64,000 bases of DNA from Sphingomonas bisphenolicum (GTDB lineage: Bacteria; Pseudomonadota; Alphaproteobacteria; Sphingomonadales; Sphingomonadaceae): positions 3,627,501-3,691,500 of the forward strand of contig NZ_AP018817.1 of NCBI RefSeq assembly GCF_024349785.1. The letters run 5' to 3'. The position numbers were made by a program, and so were the translations under genes. Positions 39,608 to 49,140 of the stretch are shown in pieces. A model generated the notes under the pieces. The model worked only from the letters and a program-made list of their open reading frames with translations, did no database searches and had not been told where the DNA came from. Every line of letters begins with the position of its first letter. The first letter of the stretch is position 1.

Positions 39608-42517
39608 TTACAAGATATTCTGCAGCACCCGTTCCCAACTACATGCCTTCGCCAGTCGCCGCGCTTCCTCCGCCATGGCGTTCAGCCCGCCATCATCCTT
39701 CGCCACCAGCATCGCCGCCAGCGCCTTTTCCAATTCGGCTGCGCTACCGTCATAGACAATACCGGCATCTCCCCCGCCCATGACTTCCCGGATCATGCCG
39801 GCTTCGGTAATCACCGTCGGCACGCCAAAGGTGAGCGCCAGCATCAGCGATCCACTCGTCAAAACGTTGCGATAGGGATAGACGGCGAAATCCGCCGCTT
39901 TCAGAAAAACCTGAAGTTCCGCATCGTCTATATACCGATCGACGATATGGATACGCGTTCTTTCGAACGCGCTCAGCGGCGTAGCTAAATTTTCGATCGG
40001 GCTTTCCGGCGCCGCGCCGGCGATCAGCAACAACGCGTTGGGGCGTTGCGCCAGCACCTTGCGAAACGCCTCAACCAACGTGCCGATGCCTTTATATTTA
40101 CGCACCTGGCCATTGAACAGAATGACGTCATCGGCAGGCGCAAGGCCGAGGTAGGAACGGGCCGCATCTTGCGATACCAAATCGGCATATGCCCCGACAT
40201 AATGACCATGCCTGGCAATCAGCACCTTGTGTCGCGGAATGGGGAACAGGGCCTCGACCTCAGCGATCGAATATTCGCTGTGCAAATGCAATGCATCGGC
40301 CAGTTCCGTCAGCTTTTTGGACAGGTTTACTTCAACTTCGCGATGTTCTGCATCGTGCGATATGACATTGTGAATAGTCCACACGACCTTGCCGCCCAGC
40401 GTCTTGAATTTTTCCAGCTTGGCGAGGAATTCATTCGCGCTGGCGGCAGCTTCCTGCTCGCTCATTCCTGCCTTGAACAGGAAATTGAGCCAATGGAGAT
40501 GGAATATATGCTCTGCCGGGCGTTCGGATATCGTGATCATCTGCAACGCAGCGTCGATCGTCCCGGCGCAGAATTCGGCATCATTGGCATGGGGGGCATA
40601 GAGGAGGCGCTGATAAGGATTGGCCCGGTAATAGGGCCAGAACATAACGAGCGGCCGTCCCTCTGCCCGCTGATACGTAACCCGCCGCGGTTCCTTGGGA
40701 TCAGCGATATGGATATCCCAGAAATGAGCCAAGCCGGATCGCGTCAGTGCTTCGCGCTGCACGCGGTAGGTGTTGGTCGTTTGGAATCCTTCATTGACGT
40801 TGGACGTGTTTTCGCCATGCCAACGACGCTGGTACAAAATCTCGTCGATGTGATGGAATTTACCGACTTCCGACAATTTCAAGAAAATATCATAGTCGAC
40901 CGCGTTGACGATATCCTCGCGAAATTTTTCCGTCCGCTCCCACGCCAGTTTGCGAAACATGCGAAAATGGTGCGCGATGGACGTGATCATCATCTTCTCT
41001 CGCGAGAAGACGGGCCAACTATATTCGTTCTTGAGGAAATTTTCGTCCGCGTCGATGCGTTCGCAAGAGCCATAGCAACAGGCGACGTCCGTATTCTCGT
41101 CCAGGAAATCGGCCAGTCTGCGGACGGCGCCCGGCTTTAGACGATCGTCAGAATCGAGCTGGCCGATATAGATGCCCCGCGCCATGGCGATAGCGCGGTT
41201 GGACGCAAAGCCGATGCCGCCATTTGCTCCGGTTGTCCAGCGCACCCGTGGTTCGTCGCCATAATGGCGTTCCAAAACCCCCAGCGTGTCGTCAGGCGAT
41301 CCGTCATCGGCGATGCAGACTTCCAAATCCTGCATGTCCTGTTCGAGCACGCTGTCGATCGCCCGGCGGATATATTTACCGGCTTTGTAGGCCGGAATGT
41401 AGATGCTGACCTTGGGCACCTCATGCGCGCCATCCGTCTTGCGATCCCAATGGTTGGGGCAAAGCTGAACATAGAGCTTTGCGTCGGCAGCCCCTTGGCC
41501 TTTCTTGGCCGAGAAATCCCGAATGTTTCGGGTGGCGATAGGCTGAAAATAGCAGCCCCTATTATAGAGACGGAAACAAAATTCGCGCCCCGCATGGTAG
41601 GCGCCACCGAACCGAGGCTCGAACAACCCGCCAACATTGCGGAACAAGGTGCTGGTGACAGCAAAATTTAGCCCCAGAACATCGCGAAACGGATAGCGCC
41701 TGTTAACGATGTTCTTGTGGGCGCTGGTGCAAAATGGGGTAGCCCCGGAATCAGCCAGCGGCGGGATCAAAGTCTGCACCACCTGATCCGATATCTGGCC
41801 CATGTGCGCGATCCGCAAAAATGTCATGGGATCAAGATCGATTACGCCACTGGTGAATAGCAGCAGTCGCGTATCGCCGCTGATCCGCCACAACAGCGCG
41901 TTGGCTTCTTCGCTGGGAAACGCAATCGCGTGGAATGTCACATCAAGCCCACGGGGCTTTTTCCACCCTGACGGCTTCTCGCCTAAAATATGAAGCCTTA
42001 TTCGACCGGCATAGCTCTGGGCGGCGATTGAGGCGAGCAGCGAGGGGATGCCTTCTCCCTTCTCATCGACATGAATGATATCGATCGGCAAAGCCGCTCC
42101 AGCGCTGCTGCGCCAATTGGCATATTCTTCGATGTACCGGAAATCGTTACAATTTCCAACCATGTCCGGAAGCGCCAACCCAGATGGATAAGGCTTTGGA
42201 AAGCTTGCGCCGTCCTTGATGGATCGGAAAGGAGGATGGAGTGGTCCGCCGATACCCCGATTATAGTCGGAGGGAATATTGATTTTCCGAACATCATCAT
42301 TGGTCGCGACTCCGTTGATGAGTGTTTCGAAGAACAGGAACAGGTCGCTTTCGATATTATCGTTATATCGGATCGTATCGAGAATCCGATTGGCTTTATA
42401 GCCCTGTCCCAGCTCACGGAGATCAATCGCGGCCAGCGCGCGCGCCCAATGATTTCTTGGGTTGGCGGATATCTGGGTCACCGACCCGGCGATATGAGAC
42501 ATTCTGATCTCCGTCAT
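39608..42517 (-). CDS. Multidomain glycosyltransferase: degenerate GT2, chondroitin-synthase-like GT2, GT4
   Basis: A 969-residue protein with three glycosyltransferase-like parts. Residues ~130-365 look like a worn GT-A domain (ends FCFRLYNRGCYFQPI). Residues ~370-600 are a complete GT2 domain: VSIYIPAYKAGKYI, LEVCIADDGSPDDTL, GQLDSDDRL near 454, EYSWPVFSREKMM, AHHFRMFRKLAW, NAVDYDIFLKLSEVGKFHHI. These match, in order and wording, the second domain of Pasteurella hyaluronan/chondroitin synthases as recalled. Residues ~625-969 are a GT4 domain (HLHWLNFLF, GQVRKYKGIGTLVEAF, GVPTVITEAG). It could therefore add two different sugars in turn. Donors are unknown, but glucuronate is plausible for the middle domain. 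Confidence 0.85.
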   Translation of the reverse strand: MTEIRMSHIAGSVTQISANPRNHWARALAAIDLRELGQGYKANRILDTIRYNDNIESDLFLFFETLINGVATNDDVRKINIPSDYNRGIGGPLHPPFRSIKDGASFPKPYPSGLALPDMVGNCNDFRYIEEYANWRSSAGAALPIDIIHVDEKGEGIPSLLASIAAQSYAGRIRLHILGEKPSGWKKPRGLDVTFHAIAFPSEEANALLWRISGDTRLLLFTSGVIDLDPMTFLRIAHMGQISDQVVQTLIPPLADSGATPFCTSAHKNIVNRRYPFRDVLGLNFAVTSTLFRNVGGLFEPRFGGAYHAGREFCFRLYNRGCYFQPIATRNIRDFSAKKGQGAADAKLYVQLCPNHWDRKTDGAHEVPKVSIYIPAYKAGKYIRRAIDSVLEQDMQDLEVCIADDGSPDDTLGVLERHYGDEPRVRWTTGANGGIGFASNRAIAMARGIYIGQLDSDDRLKPGAVRRLADFLDENTDVACCYGSCERIDADENFLKNEYSWPVFSREKMMITSIAHHFRMFRKLAWERTEKFREDIVNAVDYDIFLKLSEVGKFHHIDEILYQRRWHGENTSNVNEGFQTTNTYRVQREALTRSGLAHFWDIHIADPKEPRRVTYQRAEGRPLVMFWPYYRANPYQRLLYAPHANDAEFCAGTIDAALQMITISERPAEHIFHLHWLNFLFKAGMSEQEAAASANEFLAKLEKFKTLGGKVVWTIHNVISHDAEHREVEVNLSKKLTELADALHLHSEYSIAEVEALFPIPRHKVLIARHGHYVGAYADLVSQDAARSYLGLAPADDVILFNGQVRKYKGIGTLVEAFRKVLAQRPNALLLIAGAAPESPIENLATPLSAFERTRIHIVDRYIDDAELQVFLKAADFAVYPYRNVLTSGSLMLALTFGVPTVITEAGMIREVMGGGDAGIVYDGSAAELEKALAAMLVAKDDGGLNAMAEEARRLAKACSWERVLQNIL

Positions 42518-42551
42518 TCAAGTCCGTGAAGGAACAGTATTTTGAAAGATT

Positions 42552-43202
42552 TTATTTTAAAATGGGCAAATCAGGGACATGATCATAGTCCACCTTATCC
42601 GAACTAAATGTAGCGTGCGTACATAGTTCGAGCAAAAGGTCTGTCGTCCATTCAGGCCATTCCTGCGGCTCAATATGAAAGACCGCCATACGCCCTATTA
42701 TGTCCGAAGGCTTCAAAAGCGCTTCGACAGCATGATATGCTTTACGATCGGCATAATCGTCAAAGAGAACGGTCATCGGTTGCTTGGCACGAAGACAAGC
42801 GTTGACCAGACAGGCCGCCCGGAAACGGCCATCGATTAACACGACTTCGGGATGCCGGAAAAAATTTTCTGTCCAGATGGACGTCGGGTACCGATAGAAT
42901 TTACGCCAGGAACTGTCGTCCTTGGCGCGTCCCCATGCGCCCGTTTCGCCGATATCGACATGATAGATGATGACCGGCGACGGCAGGTCGGCCTCGTCGA
43001 AGCGGCGCTGCAGTGACAGTGCCCATTGACGGTCCGTCTCGACGCTGAAAATGAGCTTCCCCGCCGCGCTGCCCCCCAGCACGGTGGAACCACCCGATCC
43101 ATATTCGAGGATGACGCGCGCCTTATCATAGGTCTCCCGCAAGAATTCCGCTTCCATGGACGGAAGCGTCAATGCGGGCCAGCCTCCCTCTATCGCGGTC
43201 AT
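42552..43202 (-). CDS. SAM-methyltransferase-like Rossmann protein
   Basis: A 216-residue protein. A motif-I-like loop (LEYGSGGST), an acidic strand end (FSVETD) and VLIDGRF suggest a class I AdoMet-dependent Rossmann fold, although it could use another nucleotide ligand. The ATG at 43202 overlaps the stop of the large coiled-coil gene as TGATG, so the two are coupled. The frame extends upstream to 43277 within the other gene, which is not used. It may modify the polysaccharide or its lipid end. Confidence 0.65.
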   Translation of the reverse strand: MTAIEGGWPALTLPSMEAEFLRETYDKARVILEYGSGGSTVLGGSAAGKLIFSVETDRQWALSLQRRFDEADLPSPVIIYHVDIGETGAWGRAKDDSSWRKFYRYPTSIWTENFFRHPEVVLIDGRFRAACLVNACLRAKQPMTVLFDDYADRKAYHAVEALLKPSDIIGRMAVFHIEPQEWPEWTTDLLLELCTHATFSSDKVDYDHVPDLPILK

Positions 43203-46200
43203 CAGGAAGCACCCTGCGCAAGCGCAGCGTTCCAGAGAGTAAGCCGTGAAGCGCGCTGATATCTTGGGCTTTCCCAATTGGAATTGGCAGGCTCCTGAGT
43301 CAGATCGACGGTTGACCGCTGCTGAAAATAATCAATTTCCGCGTTCAACGCTTGGGTAATGGTATCGAACTGGATCAGGGCTTCGCGCAACGCTTCCGTC
43401 TCCTGAATCTGCAGCGCCAACTCGCCCTGGATCGTGGCAACCATGCTGTCGCGTGTGCTCAATGCGTCGTGGAGGGCCAACTCAAGAGCTTCCAGTTCAC
43501 GATAGTCGCTGCCGGTTGCGGCTGGCCGATGGGCATCTATTTCCGCCTGCGCCTCTTCAGCAGCGACGAGCTTGTCCTGAACGAAGCGCAACTCCATCGA
43601 AAGCGCCTGGATAACATTTTCGCTTTGCTCCATCGCCTGCAGGAGCGCCCTCGTCCCTTCGAGATGCCTCGCCAGTTCCTCGCGCGTCGCGGCCTCTTGG
43701 GCATCCCGCTCCGCGAGCATATCATCAAATTCGGCAATCCTGGCCTGATAGGCTTGCACCTCCGCATTCATTTGCTGAGCCGCCGCCAATTGGTCTTTAA
43801 GCTCGCCAAACTCGACCTTCAAAGACAAGAGGAGGTTCTCGCTATGCGCAAGGTCTTCCAAAAGAATCTTTGTCCCCTTAAGCTGACGCGAAAATTCCTC
43901 GCGTGCGGCGAGCTCTTGCGACTGCATATCCTCGGCGGCCTTGGTCAATTCCGCCTGCAGCCTGGCATTGTCGTCTCGGTGCTTTGCCAGATCGGCTTCG
44001 AAACCGCCGATCGAGTCCGCATATTGCATGGACGCCGCCTGGAAAGATGCCTGCCCTTCTTCCATCGCCTGGGCGTGCGCGGCTCTTTCAACGTCCCGCT
44101 GCTCGCTCAAAATCGTGCAGCGCTGCTGAGCCTCGGCCAGTTCCCCGGACAGGCGCACCAACTCTCCTTCATGGGTCGCAATCAGCGTTCTCAACTGGGA
44201 AACCGTGGATATCGCCGACTGTTGCGCCTCTTCAAGCTGGGCATATGCCATCTCGCGACCCGCACGGTCGGCCTGGAGCGTCGCCGACTCTTGCGACAGA
44301 CGCTCTACATCCGCGCCCCGCTCGTCAAACGCCGCCTTGAGGTCAGCCAATGCAGAGCGATCGGTCTCGCGTGCGGCCTCCAGCGCCTGGAGCGCCTCCG
44401 CATCGGCCTGCTTGCTCTCCAGCAGTTCGTCCCGCTCGGAGCGCAGGGTGTTCGACTCTTGCGACAGGCGCTCGACCTCCGCGATCCTATCATCAAACGC
44501 CGCCTTGAGATCGGACAATGCAGAGCGATCGGTCTCGCGCGCAGCCTCCAGCGCCTGGAGCGCCGTCGCGTCGGCCTGTTTGCTCTCCAGCAATTCGTCC
44601 CGCTCGGCACGCAGCGTCTTCGACTCTTGCGACAGGCGCTCGATATCCGCGCCCCGCCCATCAAACGCCCCCTTGAGCTCGGCCAAGGCAGAGCGATCGG
44701 TTTCGCGCGCAGCTTCCAGCGCCTGGAGCGCCGTCGCGTCGGCCTGCTGACGTTCCAGCAGGTCGTCCCGCTCGGCACGAAGCGTTTTCGACTCTTGCGA
44801 CAGGCGCTCGACATCCGCGCTCCGGTCATCAAACGCCGCCTTGAGGTCGACCGACGCAGAACGATCGGCCTCGCGCGCGGCCTCCAGCGCCTGTAGCGCC
44901 TTCGCGTCGGCCTGTTGACGTTCCAGCAGGTCGTCCCGCTCGGCGTTCAACAGCGTCAAATTCTGTTTGAGCTGCGCAATCTGTCCACCGCGCTCGGCAA
45001 ACAGCTTCTCCAGCTCCAGCAATTTGGACTGGTCGGCCTGGCGTGATTGGTGCGCTTCCCGGGCCTTGGCTTCCTCCGCCTTTCGATGACTTTCCAGATC
45101 ATCGCGCTCAGTCCGTAAAGCCGTCAACTCCTCCGACAGGCGGTCAATTTGCCCCTTGCGCCTTACCGCCACCGTCTTGAGTTCGGTAAATTCTGATTGC
45201 GCCTTTTCATACTCATTCTGCAACTGCAGGATCGAGGCGGCGCCCTCATCCAGTTGCACTTGCAGCCGGCCGGTTTCGTCGCGCGCTTTTTTGAGACGAT
45301 ATTTCAGACGGTCCGCCTCGATTCTCCGCATTTCCTCGGCGATTTGAAGATCGAAGGACTTGGCCTGTAAATTGGCGATCTGCCGGTGACGCCCCTCATA
45401 TTGGGCGCGGCTGTCTTTCAGTTGCTCCGCAAGCTTTTCATATTCTGCCTTCAGCTCTTCGAAATGGCGACCGGCCGAGGAAGCCCGCTCTTCCTGCGAC
45501 TGGCTGGACATTTCGTAATAATTCGCTGCGCCCAAACGGGTGAACATCTCTATGAATGCCTGGCGCGCCTGATGCTCCGGATGATCCTCGGTCAGCGATA
45601 CCAGGTCGCCTAGCTGTTCAATCACATTCTTCCCGTAGAGCAGGACGGTCATCCCCTCCCCGCCCGGAAGTTGAATAGTGGGCATACGCGCCGACATTCC
45701 GTCGATGAAAGCGGCCACATCCCCCTCTGCCTGCGCCGTTCCGTGGACGAGAATGATGCTTTCATTGGACAGCTTGCCCAGCCATTTTTCCTGGATCGTT
45801 TCGATGACTGTAGCCGCGGTCAAGCCCGCCCGGGCAGTCGCGACCATGTCGATCAAAAGAAAATCGATGGAAGCGGCGGCGAAATGCCTGTCGCCTCGCC
45901 CGATGCCATCGGTCAGGATGCGGGAAAAATGACCGTATAAATCCGTATTACGGGAAACCAGCTTTGCTGGCGCGTCGACGACATCGCCCTCCCCGGCCCA
46001 GGTTCCCACAGCGTCGCAGCGGGCGTCGGGCTGCACCCGGTGAAGGCATTGACATGCGGCCATATAGGCAACGCCCTCGCCCACGCCGATTTCGACATAT
46101 TGGCGCGGACGCGAAAGCTCCAACACCCAGAACAGAAAGGGGATATGCCACAATATGACATCATTTCTGGCATATTGCGGCTGCCAAAAAAGCGCTTGGA

Positions 46201-46372
46201 CGCGACTGGATCGCGGCATGACGGCGTTAAGGGGGGCCGACAGCAGGCCCTCTTCAGTTGTTACCTTCCTCATCATCACCCCAGCGCCCGAATCAGCTTG
46301 CCAAGAATAGCCACCATTCCTCCACCGCTTGTCAATATTATCGGCCCAATCTGGCCGTCTCGCTTCCGTCAA
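43202..46372 (-). CDS. Methyltransferase-like domain fused to a very long coiled coil with tandem repeats
   Basis: A 1056-residue protein. Residues ~70-265 resemble a class I methyltransferase of the Methyltransf_24 type (YVEIGVGEGVAYMAA, IDFLLIDM, SIILVHGT). From ~300 to ~1035 it is one heptad-rich coiled coil, very rich in E, A, L, R and Q, with four tandem 56-residue units at residues 491-714 (LQALEAARETDRSAL ... LRAERDELL). Eight heptads per unit keep the coil in phase. The start is a TTG at 46372 with AAGG upstream. No membrane span is seen. It may be a scaffold or chain-length ruler for polymer synthesis. Confidence 0.8.
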   Translation of the reverse strand: MTEARRPDWADNIDKRWRNGGYSWQADSGAGVMMRKVTTEEGLLSAPLNAVMPRSSRVQALFWQPQYARNDVILWHIPFLFWVLELSRPRQYVEIGVGEGVAYMAACQCLHRVQPDARCDAVGTWAGEGDVVDAPAKLVSRNTDLYGHFSRILTDGIGRGDRHFAAASIDFLLIDMVATARAGLTAATVIETIQEKWLGKLSNESIILVHGTAQAEGDVAAFIDGMSARMPTIQLPGGEGMTVLLYGKNVIEQLGDLVSLTEDHPEHQARQAFIEMFTRLGAANYYEMSSQSQEERASSAGRHFEELKAEYEKLAEQLKDSRAQYEGRHRQIANLQAKSFDLQIAEEMRRIEADRLKYRLKKARDETGRLQVQLDEGAASILQLQNEYEKAQSEFTELKTVAVRRKGQIDRLSEELTALRTERDDLESHRKAEEAKAREAHQSRQADQSKLLELEKLFAERGGQIAQLKQNLTLLNAERDDLLERQQADAKALQALEAAREADRSASVDLKAAFDDRSADVERLSQESKTLRAERDDLLERQQADATALQALEAARETDRSALAELKGAFDGRGADIERLSQESKTLRAERDELLESKQADATALQALEAARETDRSALSDLKAAFDDRIAEVERLSQESNTLRSERDELLESKQADAEALQALEAARETDRSALADLKAAFDERGADVERLSQESATLQADRAGREMAYAQLEEAQQSAISTVSQLRTLIATHEGELVRLSGELAEAQQRCTILSEQRDVERAAHAQAMEEGQASFQAASMQYADSIGGFEADLAKHRDDNARLQAELTKAAEDMQSQELAAREEFSRQLKGTKILLEDLAHSENLLLSLKVEFGELKDQLAAAQQMNAEVQAYQARIAEFDDMLAERDAQEAATREELARHLEGTRALLQAMEQSENVIQALSMELRFVQDKLVAAEEAQAEIDAHRPAATGSDYRELEALELALHDALSTRDSMVATIQGELALQIQETEALREALIQFDTITQALNAEIDYFQQRSTVDLTQEPANSNWESPRYQRASRLTLWNAALAQGAS
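44231..44902. repeat. Four tandem 168-bp repeats inside the coiled-coil gene
   Basis: Unit boundaries at 44902, 44734, 44566, 44398 (minus strand). Each 168-bp unit encodes 56 residues, eight heptads. The units are closely similar; the last is the most divergent at its end. Confidence 0.8.
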
Positions 46373-46387
46373 GAAGCGCCTTCCAGG

Positions 46388-47335
46388 CTATACCGGAACC
46401 GCTTCGATCAGACCAAGGTCGACCAAATCCGCCGTCCCCCTGTAACGCCGACTATCAGGATACATGAAGCTGAATCCTGAGAAACGTCTAATCGCCTCAT
46501 CATAGACGCGATATTCGTAACTGCCTTGCCAATATTGCCCTCGCGCAATCGCATCCGAAATATGCGCAAGCGCATCGCCATCGAACTTGAAATGCAACAG
46601 CGCGATCCAGCATGGGTCGTCCCCCAGAAGCGGCGGATCGACATAATGCGGGCTGACAAGAGTTTCATCTGCCGTCAAGCGAAACAGCGGATATTTCGTC
46701 ATTTCCGGCATGAAATCAGGCTTGATGCGCGACAAGGTCCGCTGCCTGGGACCGCCCATTCGGCTGGTCAGCAGTTCCAGCCGGTTATCGCGATACCCTT
46801 CCGGATCGAAAAAGGGATAGGCCTGCAAAAAGGATTGGTCGGACCGACGATGGTCGATCGCCAATGGCTTGTCGCTATACATGTCCAGCAAAAATCCCCG
46901 CACCCGCCGCAGGCCCGATCGTTCCGCAGCGGCAGCCAGTGATTGCAGATTCTTTGTCCCGTGAAAGACGGCATGCTCGTCCGCATCCGCGAGCATGTAC
47001 CAGCGGTCGCCATATTCTTCCACGAGGCGCATGATCCACCCGTGCTTCGCCTTAGCACTGAAAGGATCCAGCATCTCGAACAGATCGACATCGGCCTGGC
47101 TCGCCAGGAATTCACGCGAGCCATCGGTCGATCCGTTATCGACGAACAGGAAATGTGCCGCGCCCAGCCGCCGATAATGGGCCAGAAAATAGGGGAGTCG
47201 TCGAAGTTCGTTGCGGACAATGCAAATGACGATGGGTTGCCCGGGCCGATCTGCGGCCAGCCTGGAAACGCCGACGCGAGTCAATCTGGCCGATCGAGCC
47301 AAGGCGCGAATTTCGTCCGCTTCCGTCGTCATCAT
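46388..47335 (-). CDS. GT2-like glycosyltransferase (Glyco_tranf_2_4 type)
   Basis: A 315-residue protein. IVICIVRNELRRLPYFLAHYRRLGAAHFLFVDNGSTDGS is the diagnostic start of the Glyco_tranf_2_4/GT92-like group, followed by MLADADEHAVF as the metal-binding DxD equivalent and, further on, ALLHFKFDGDAL. This group transfers galactose, glucose or similar sugars to cell-surface glycans, with the donor uncertain. ATG at 47335 or 47332. It is followed after 15 bp by the long coiled-coil gene, with which it probably forms a transcript. Confidence 0.8.
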   Translation of the reverse strand: MMTTEADEIRALARSARLTRVGVSRLAADRPGQPIVICIVRNELRRLPYFLAHYRRLGAAHFLFVDNGSTDGSREFLASQADVDLFEMLDPFSAKAKHGWIMRLVEEYGDRWYMLADADEHAVFHGTKNLQSLAAAAERSGLRRVRGFLLDMYSDKPLAIDHRRSDQSFLQAYPFFDPEGYRDNRLELLTSRMGGPRQRTLSRIKPDFMPEMTKYPLFRLTADETLVSPHYVDPPLLGDDPCWIALLHFKFDGDALAHISDAIARGQYWQGSYEYRVYDEAIRRFSGFSFMYPDSRRYRGTADLVDLGLIEAVPV

Positions 47336-47394
47336 GATCCGGTCGAGGCGTAGCGCAGCCCAGCGATCAAACCAGCCTCCTTAGCGCGCCGATT

Positions 47395-47423
47395 GAAAGG
47401 CGTGCGCGTTCAACGCGCACGCC
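47395..47423 (-). terminator. Terminator after the pyruvyltransferase-family gene
   Basis: Perfect 11-bp stem (47413-47423 with 47399-47409) with a three-base loop, followed by TTT on the minus strand. Confidence 0.65.
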
Positions 47424-47450
47424 CATCCCAATTAACAATATCGTGCGACC

Positions 47451-48518
47451 TTAGTAACCGATCGCGCGATGCAAGCCCTGTCGCAAACTAACCATGACAT
47501 CGGTTGCCCGGCTTCTCAGCATTTCCAGCGCAACGGGATCGTGCGGCGCCGGTTCGGGATCGAAACGGCTACACAGGGTAGGATCGTCAAACTTGGACAG
47601 CAGGTCGTCGCGACCGATCCTCTTCATAAAATTGCGGTTCTTGTTGGTGGGGATCAAGACGGTCGAAGGAACGCCGTACATCGTTGCCACAACGGTGCCG
47701 TGGAACTTCATGCTGACCAACGCCGTACAGCCGCCGATTGCTTCGGTCAGTTCGGTCAATGACTCGGTGTAGATCAGCTCCTTGTCGCCGCGGATATCGT
47801 CCGCATCCGCCCTGTCGCGGACGCCGACAATGCCTGTTCCCAGGATGATATGACGGACACGCCACCCTCTGGCGCGCTGCTGATCGGCAAGAGCGTTAAT
47901 CTGCGAATAGTCATCTTCCAGATCAGGTCGCTGGCGGGTTACGATGCCCAGGATTTTCTGGTCCGCCGATTTCGCGACGGGAGGCAGATTCAAAGAGCAT
48001 ACCAAGTCCGGAGATTCAATGACTTCGACGGCCGGCTCGGCTTTGCTCATGATCCATTTGCACGACTGCTCGTCACGGGCATGAATCATCTTGACCGAGG
48101 GATGTTGCAGAAAATTCTTGTACTTCTGAACGATCCAGTCCTTTTCGGCATTCCCCTTATTCGTGTTTGCCCGAATGGGAACGCCTACGCCAACCACGAA
48201 CACCGGCTTTTTCAAAAACTCCTTGCTGAAATAGCGCGCGTCGAGATTCCAGGGCTGAATAATGTCCCCGCCCCCGATGACGATAGCATCCACTTCCGCC
48301 ACCATATCCTGCGGAGGCCTGGAATAATAGGGCTGCTCCAGCTTGTCGGCAAGAAAACGCAAGTCAAAGTCGTCTTGCAGAAATTGCTTGTAAACACTGA
48401 CGAACAATTCGTCGCCGTAATTGCCATAACCAAAAAAGCCAGCCAGTCCCACAACTGGCTTCCTGCCGGTTTCAAGGCGAAGTTTTTCAACCAAAAAGTC
48501 TCTCCCTATGCGTGCCAA
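47451..48518 (-). CDS. Polysaccharide pyruvyl transferase-family protein
   Basis: A 355-residue member of the family that ketal-links pyruvate from phosphoenolpyruvate to sugar residues. GFFGYGNYGDELFVSVY is the N-terminal motif, then AIVIGGGDII, the C-terminal VSMKFHGTVVATMYGVPSTVLIP with the conserved His, and a second Rossmann half. Start is a TTG at 48518 with weak AGG spacing. Pyruvylation would add negative charge to the polymer. The family also contains CsaB, which acts on cell-wall polymers. Independent transcript ending at the hairpin downstream. Confidence 0.82.
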   Translation of the reverse strand: MARIGRDFLVEKLRLETGRKPVVGLAGFFGYGNYGDELFVSVYKQFLQDDFDLRFLADKLEQPYYSRPPQDMVAEVDAIVIGGGDIIQPWNLDARYFSKEFLKKPVFVVGVGVPIRANTNKGNAEKDWIVQKYKNFLQHPSVKMIHARDEQSCKWIMSKAEPAVEVIESPDLVCSLNLPPVAKSADQKILGIVTRQRPDLEDDYSQINALADQQRARGWRVRHIILGTGIVGVRDRADADDIRGDKELIYTESLTELTEAIGGCTALVSMKFHGTVVATMYGVPSTVLIPTNKNRNFMKRIGRDDLLSKFDDPTLCSRFDPEPAPHDPVALEMLRSRATDVMVSLRQGLHRAIGY

Positions 48519-49140
48519 TACGCCTGGAATGATGGAGCGTCATGAAGACATAAAAGAAGCTGTATCACGGAAACTTTTCGGACCGTCCCACCTCCGCTCA
48601 CTCTTTCGACATGCCAGATTTCCTCGCAAAACCCAATGGCAGACGATCATCACAGCGGCTAGCCACCCTACCGAATGTCATGTTTCTAGTATGACTTATC
48701 AAATCGACAAGCCGTAAAATAAGAAGTTTAGGCGATGGAGATTCCGCTCCATATGGGCTTTTTATACTGACGCCCGTCCAAATTTGCGGTCACCTCACAC
48801 CCATATGACCCTTTCAAAACACCCGGTTGGACGATCCAATCATCGCAGGATGGACCAATTAAACGGCGAATATCAAGCCCAATTCGCCGCTCCAAAGACA
48901 TTGTGGCCAGCACGCGCCCCTGCCCGACGGTTCACACGAGGAGTGGCGCCGCACATCGCAATCGCCCTTCGGCGATTGCGCGCCATGGAGGCGCAGTCCA
49001 GCCCTGAAAAACCTGGCAAACGGAACGCGCAGACGGCGGAAACAACCGGGCCCGACAGCGGCGCCGGCGACCAATACGCACTTGCCGCTCGCCCCATTGG
49101 TCTGCTACCGACCACGTCTATTACTTAACGGGGATAGCCA
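48519..49140. other. Intergenic region in the capsule locus
   Basis: About 620 bp between divergent genes. A 114-codon frame (48784-49128) has no recognisable family, an odd composition (rich in R, A, P) and many overlapping frames, so it is not called. No repeat or RNA gene recognised. Presumed promoter region for both sides. Confidence 0.5.

Noticed and set aside
48784..49128. 114-codon frame in the 620-bp gap
   Set aside because: No family pattern, alternate frames also open, poor ribosome binding site.
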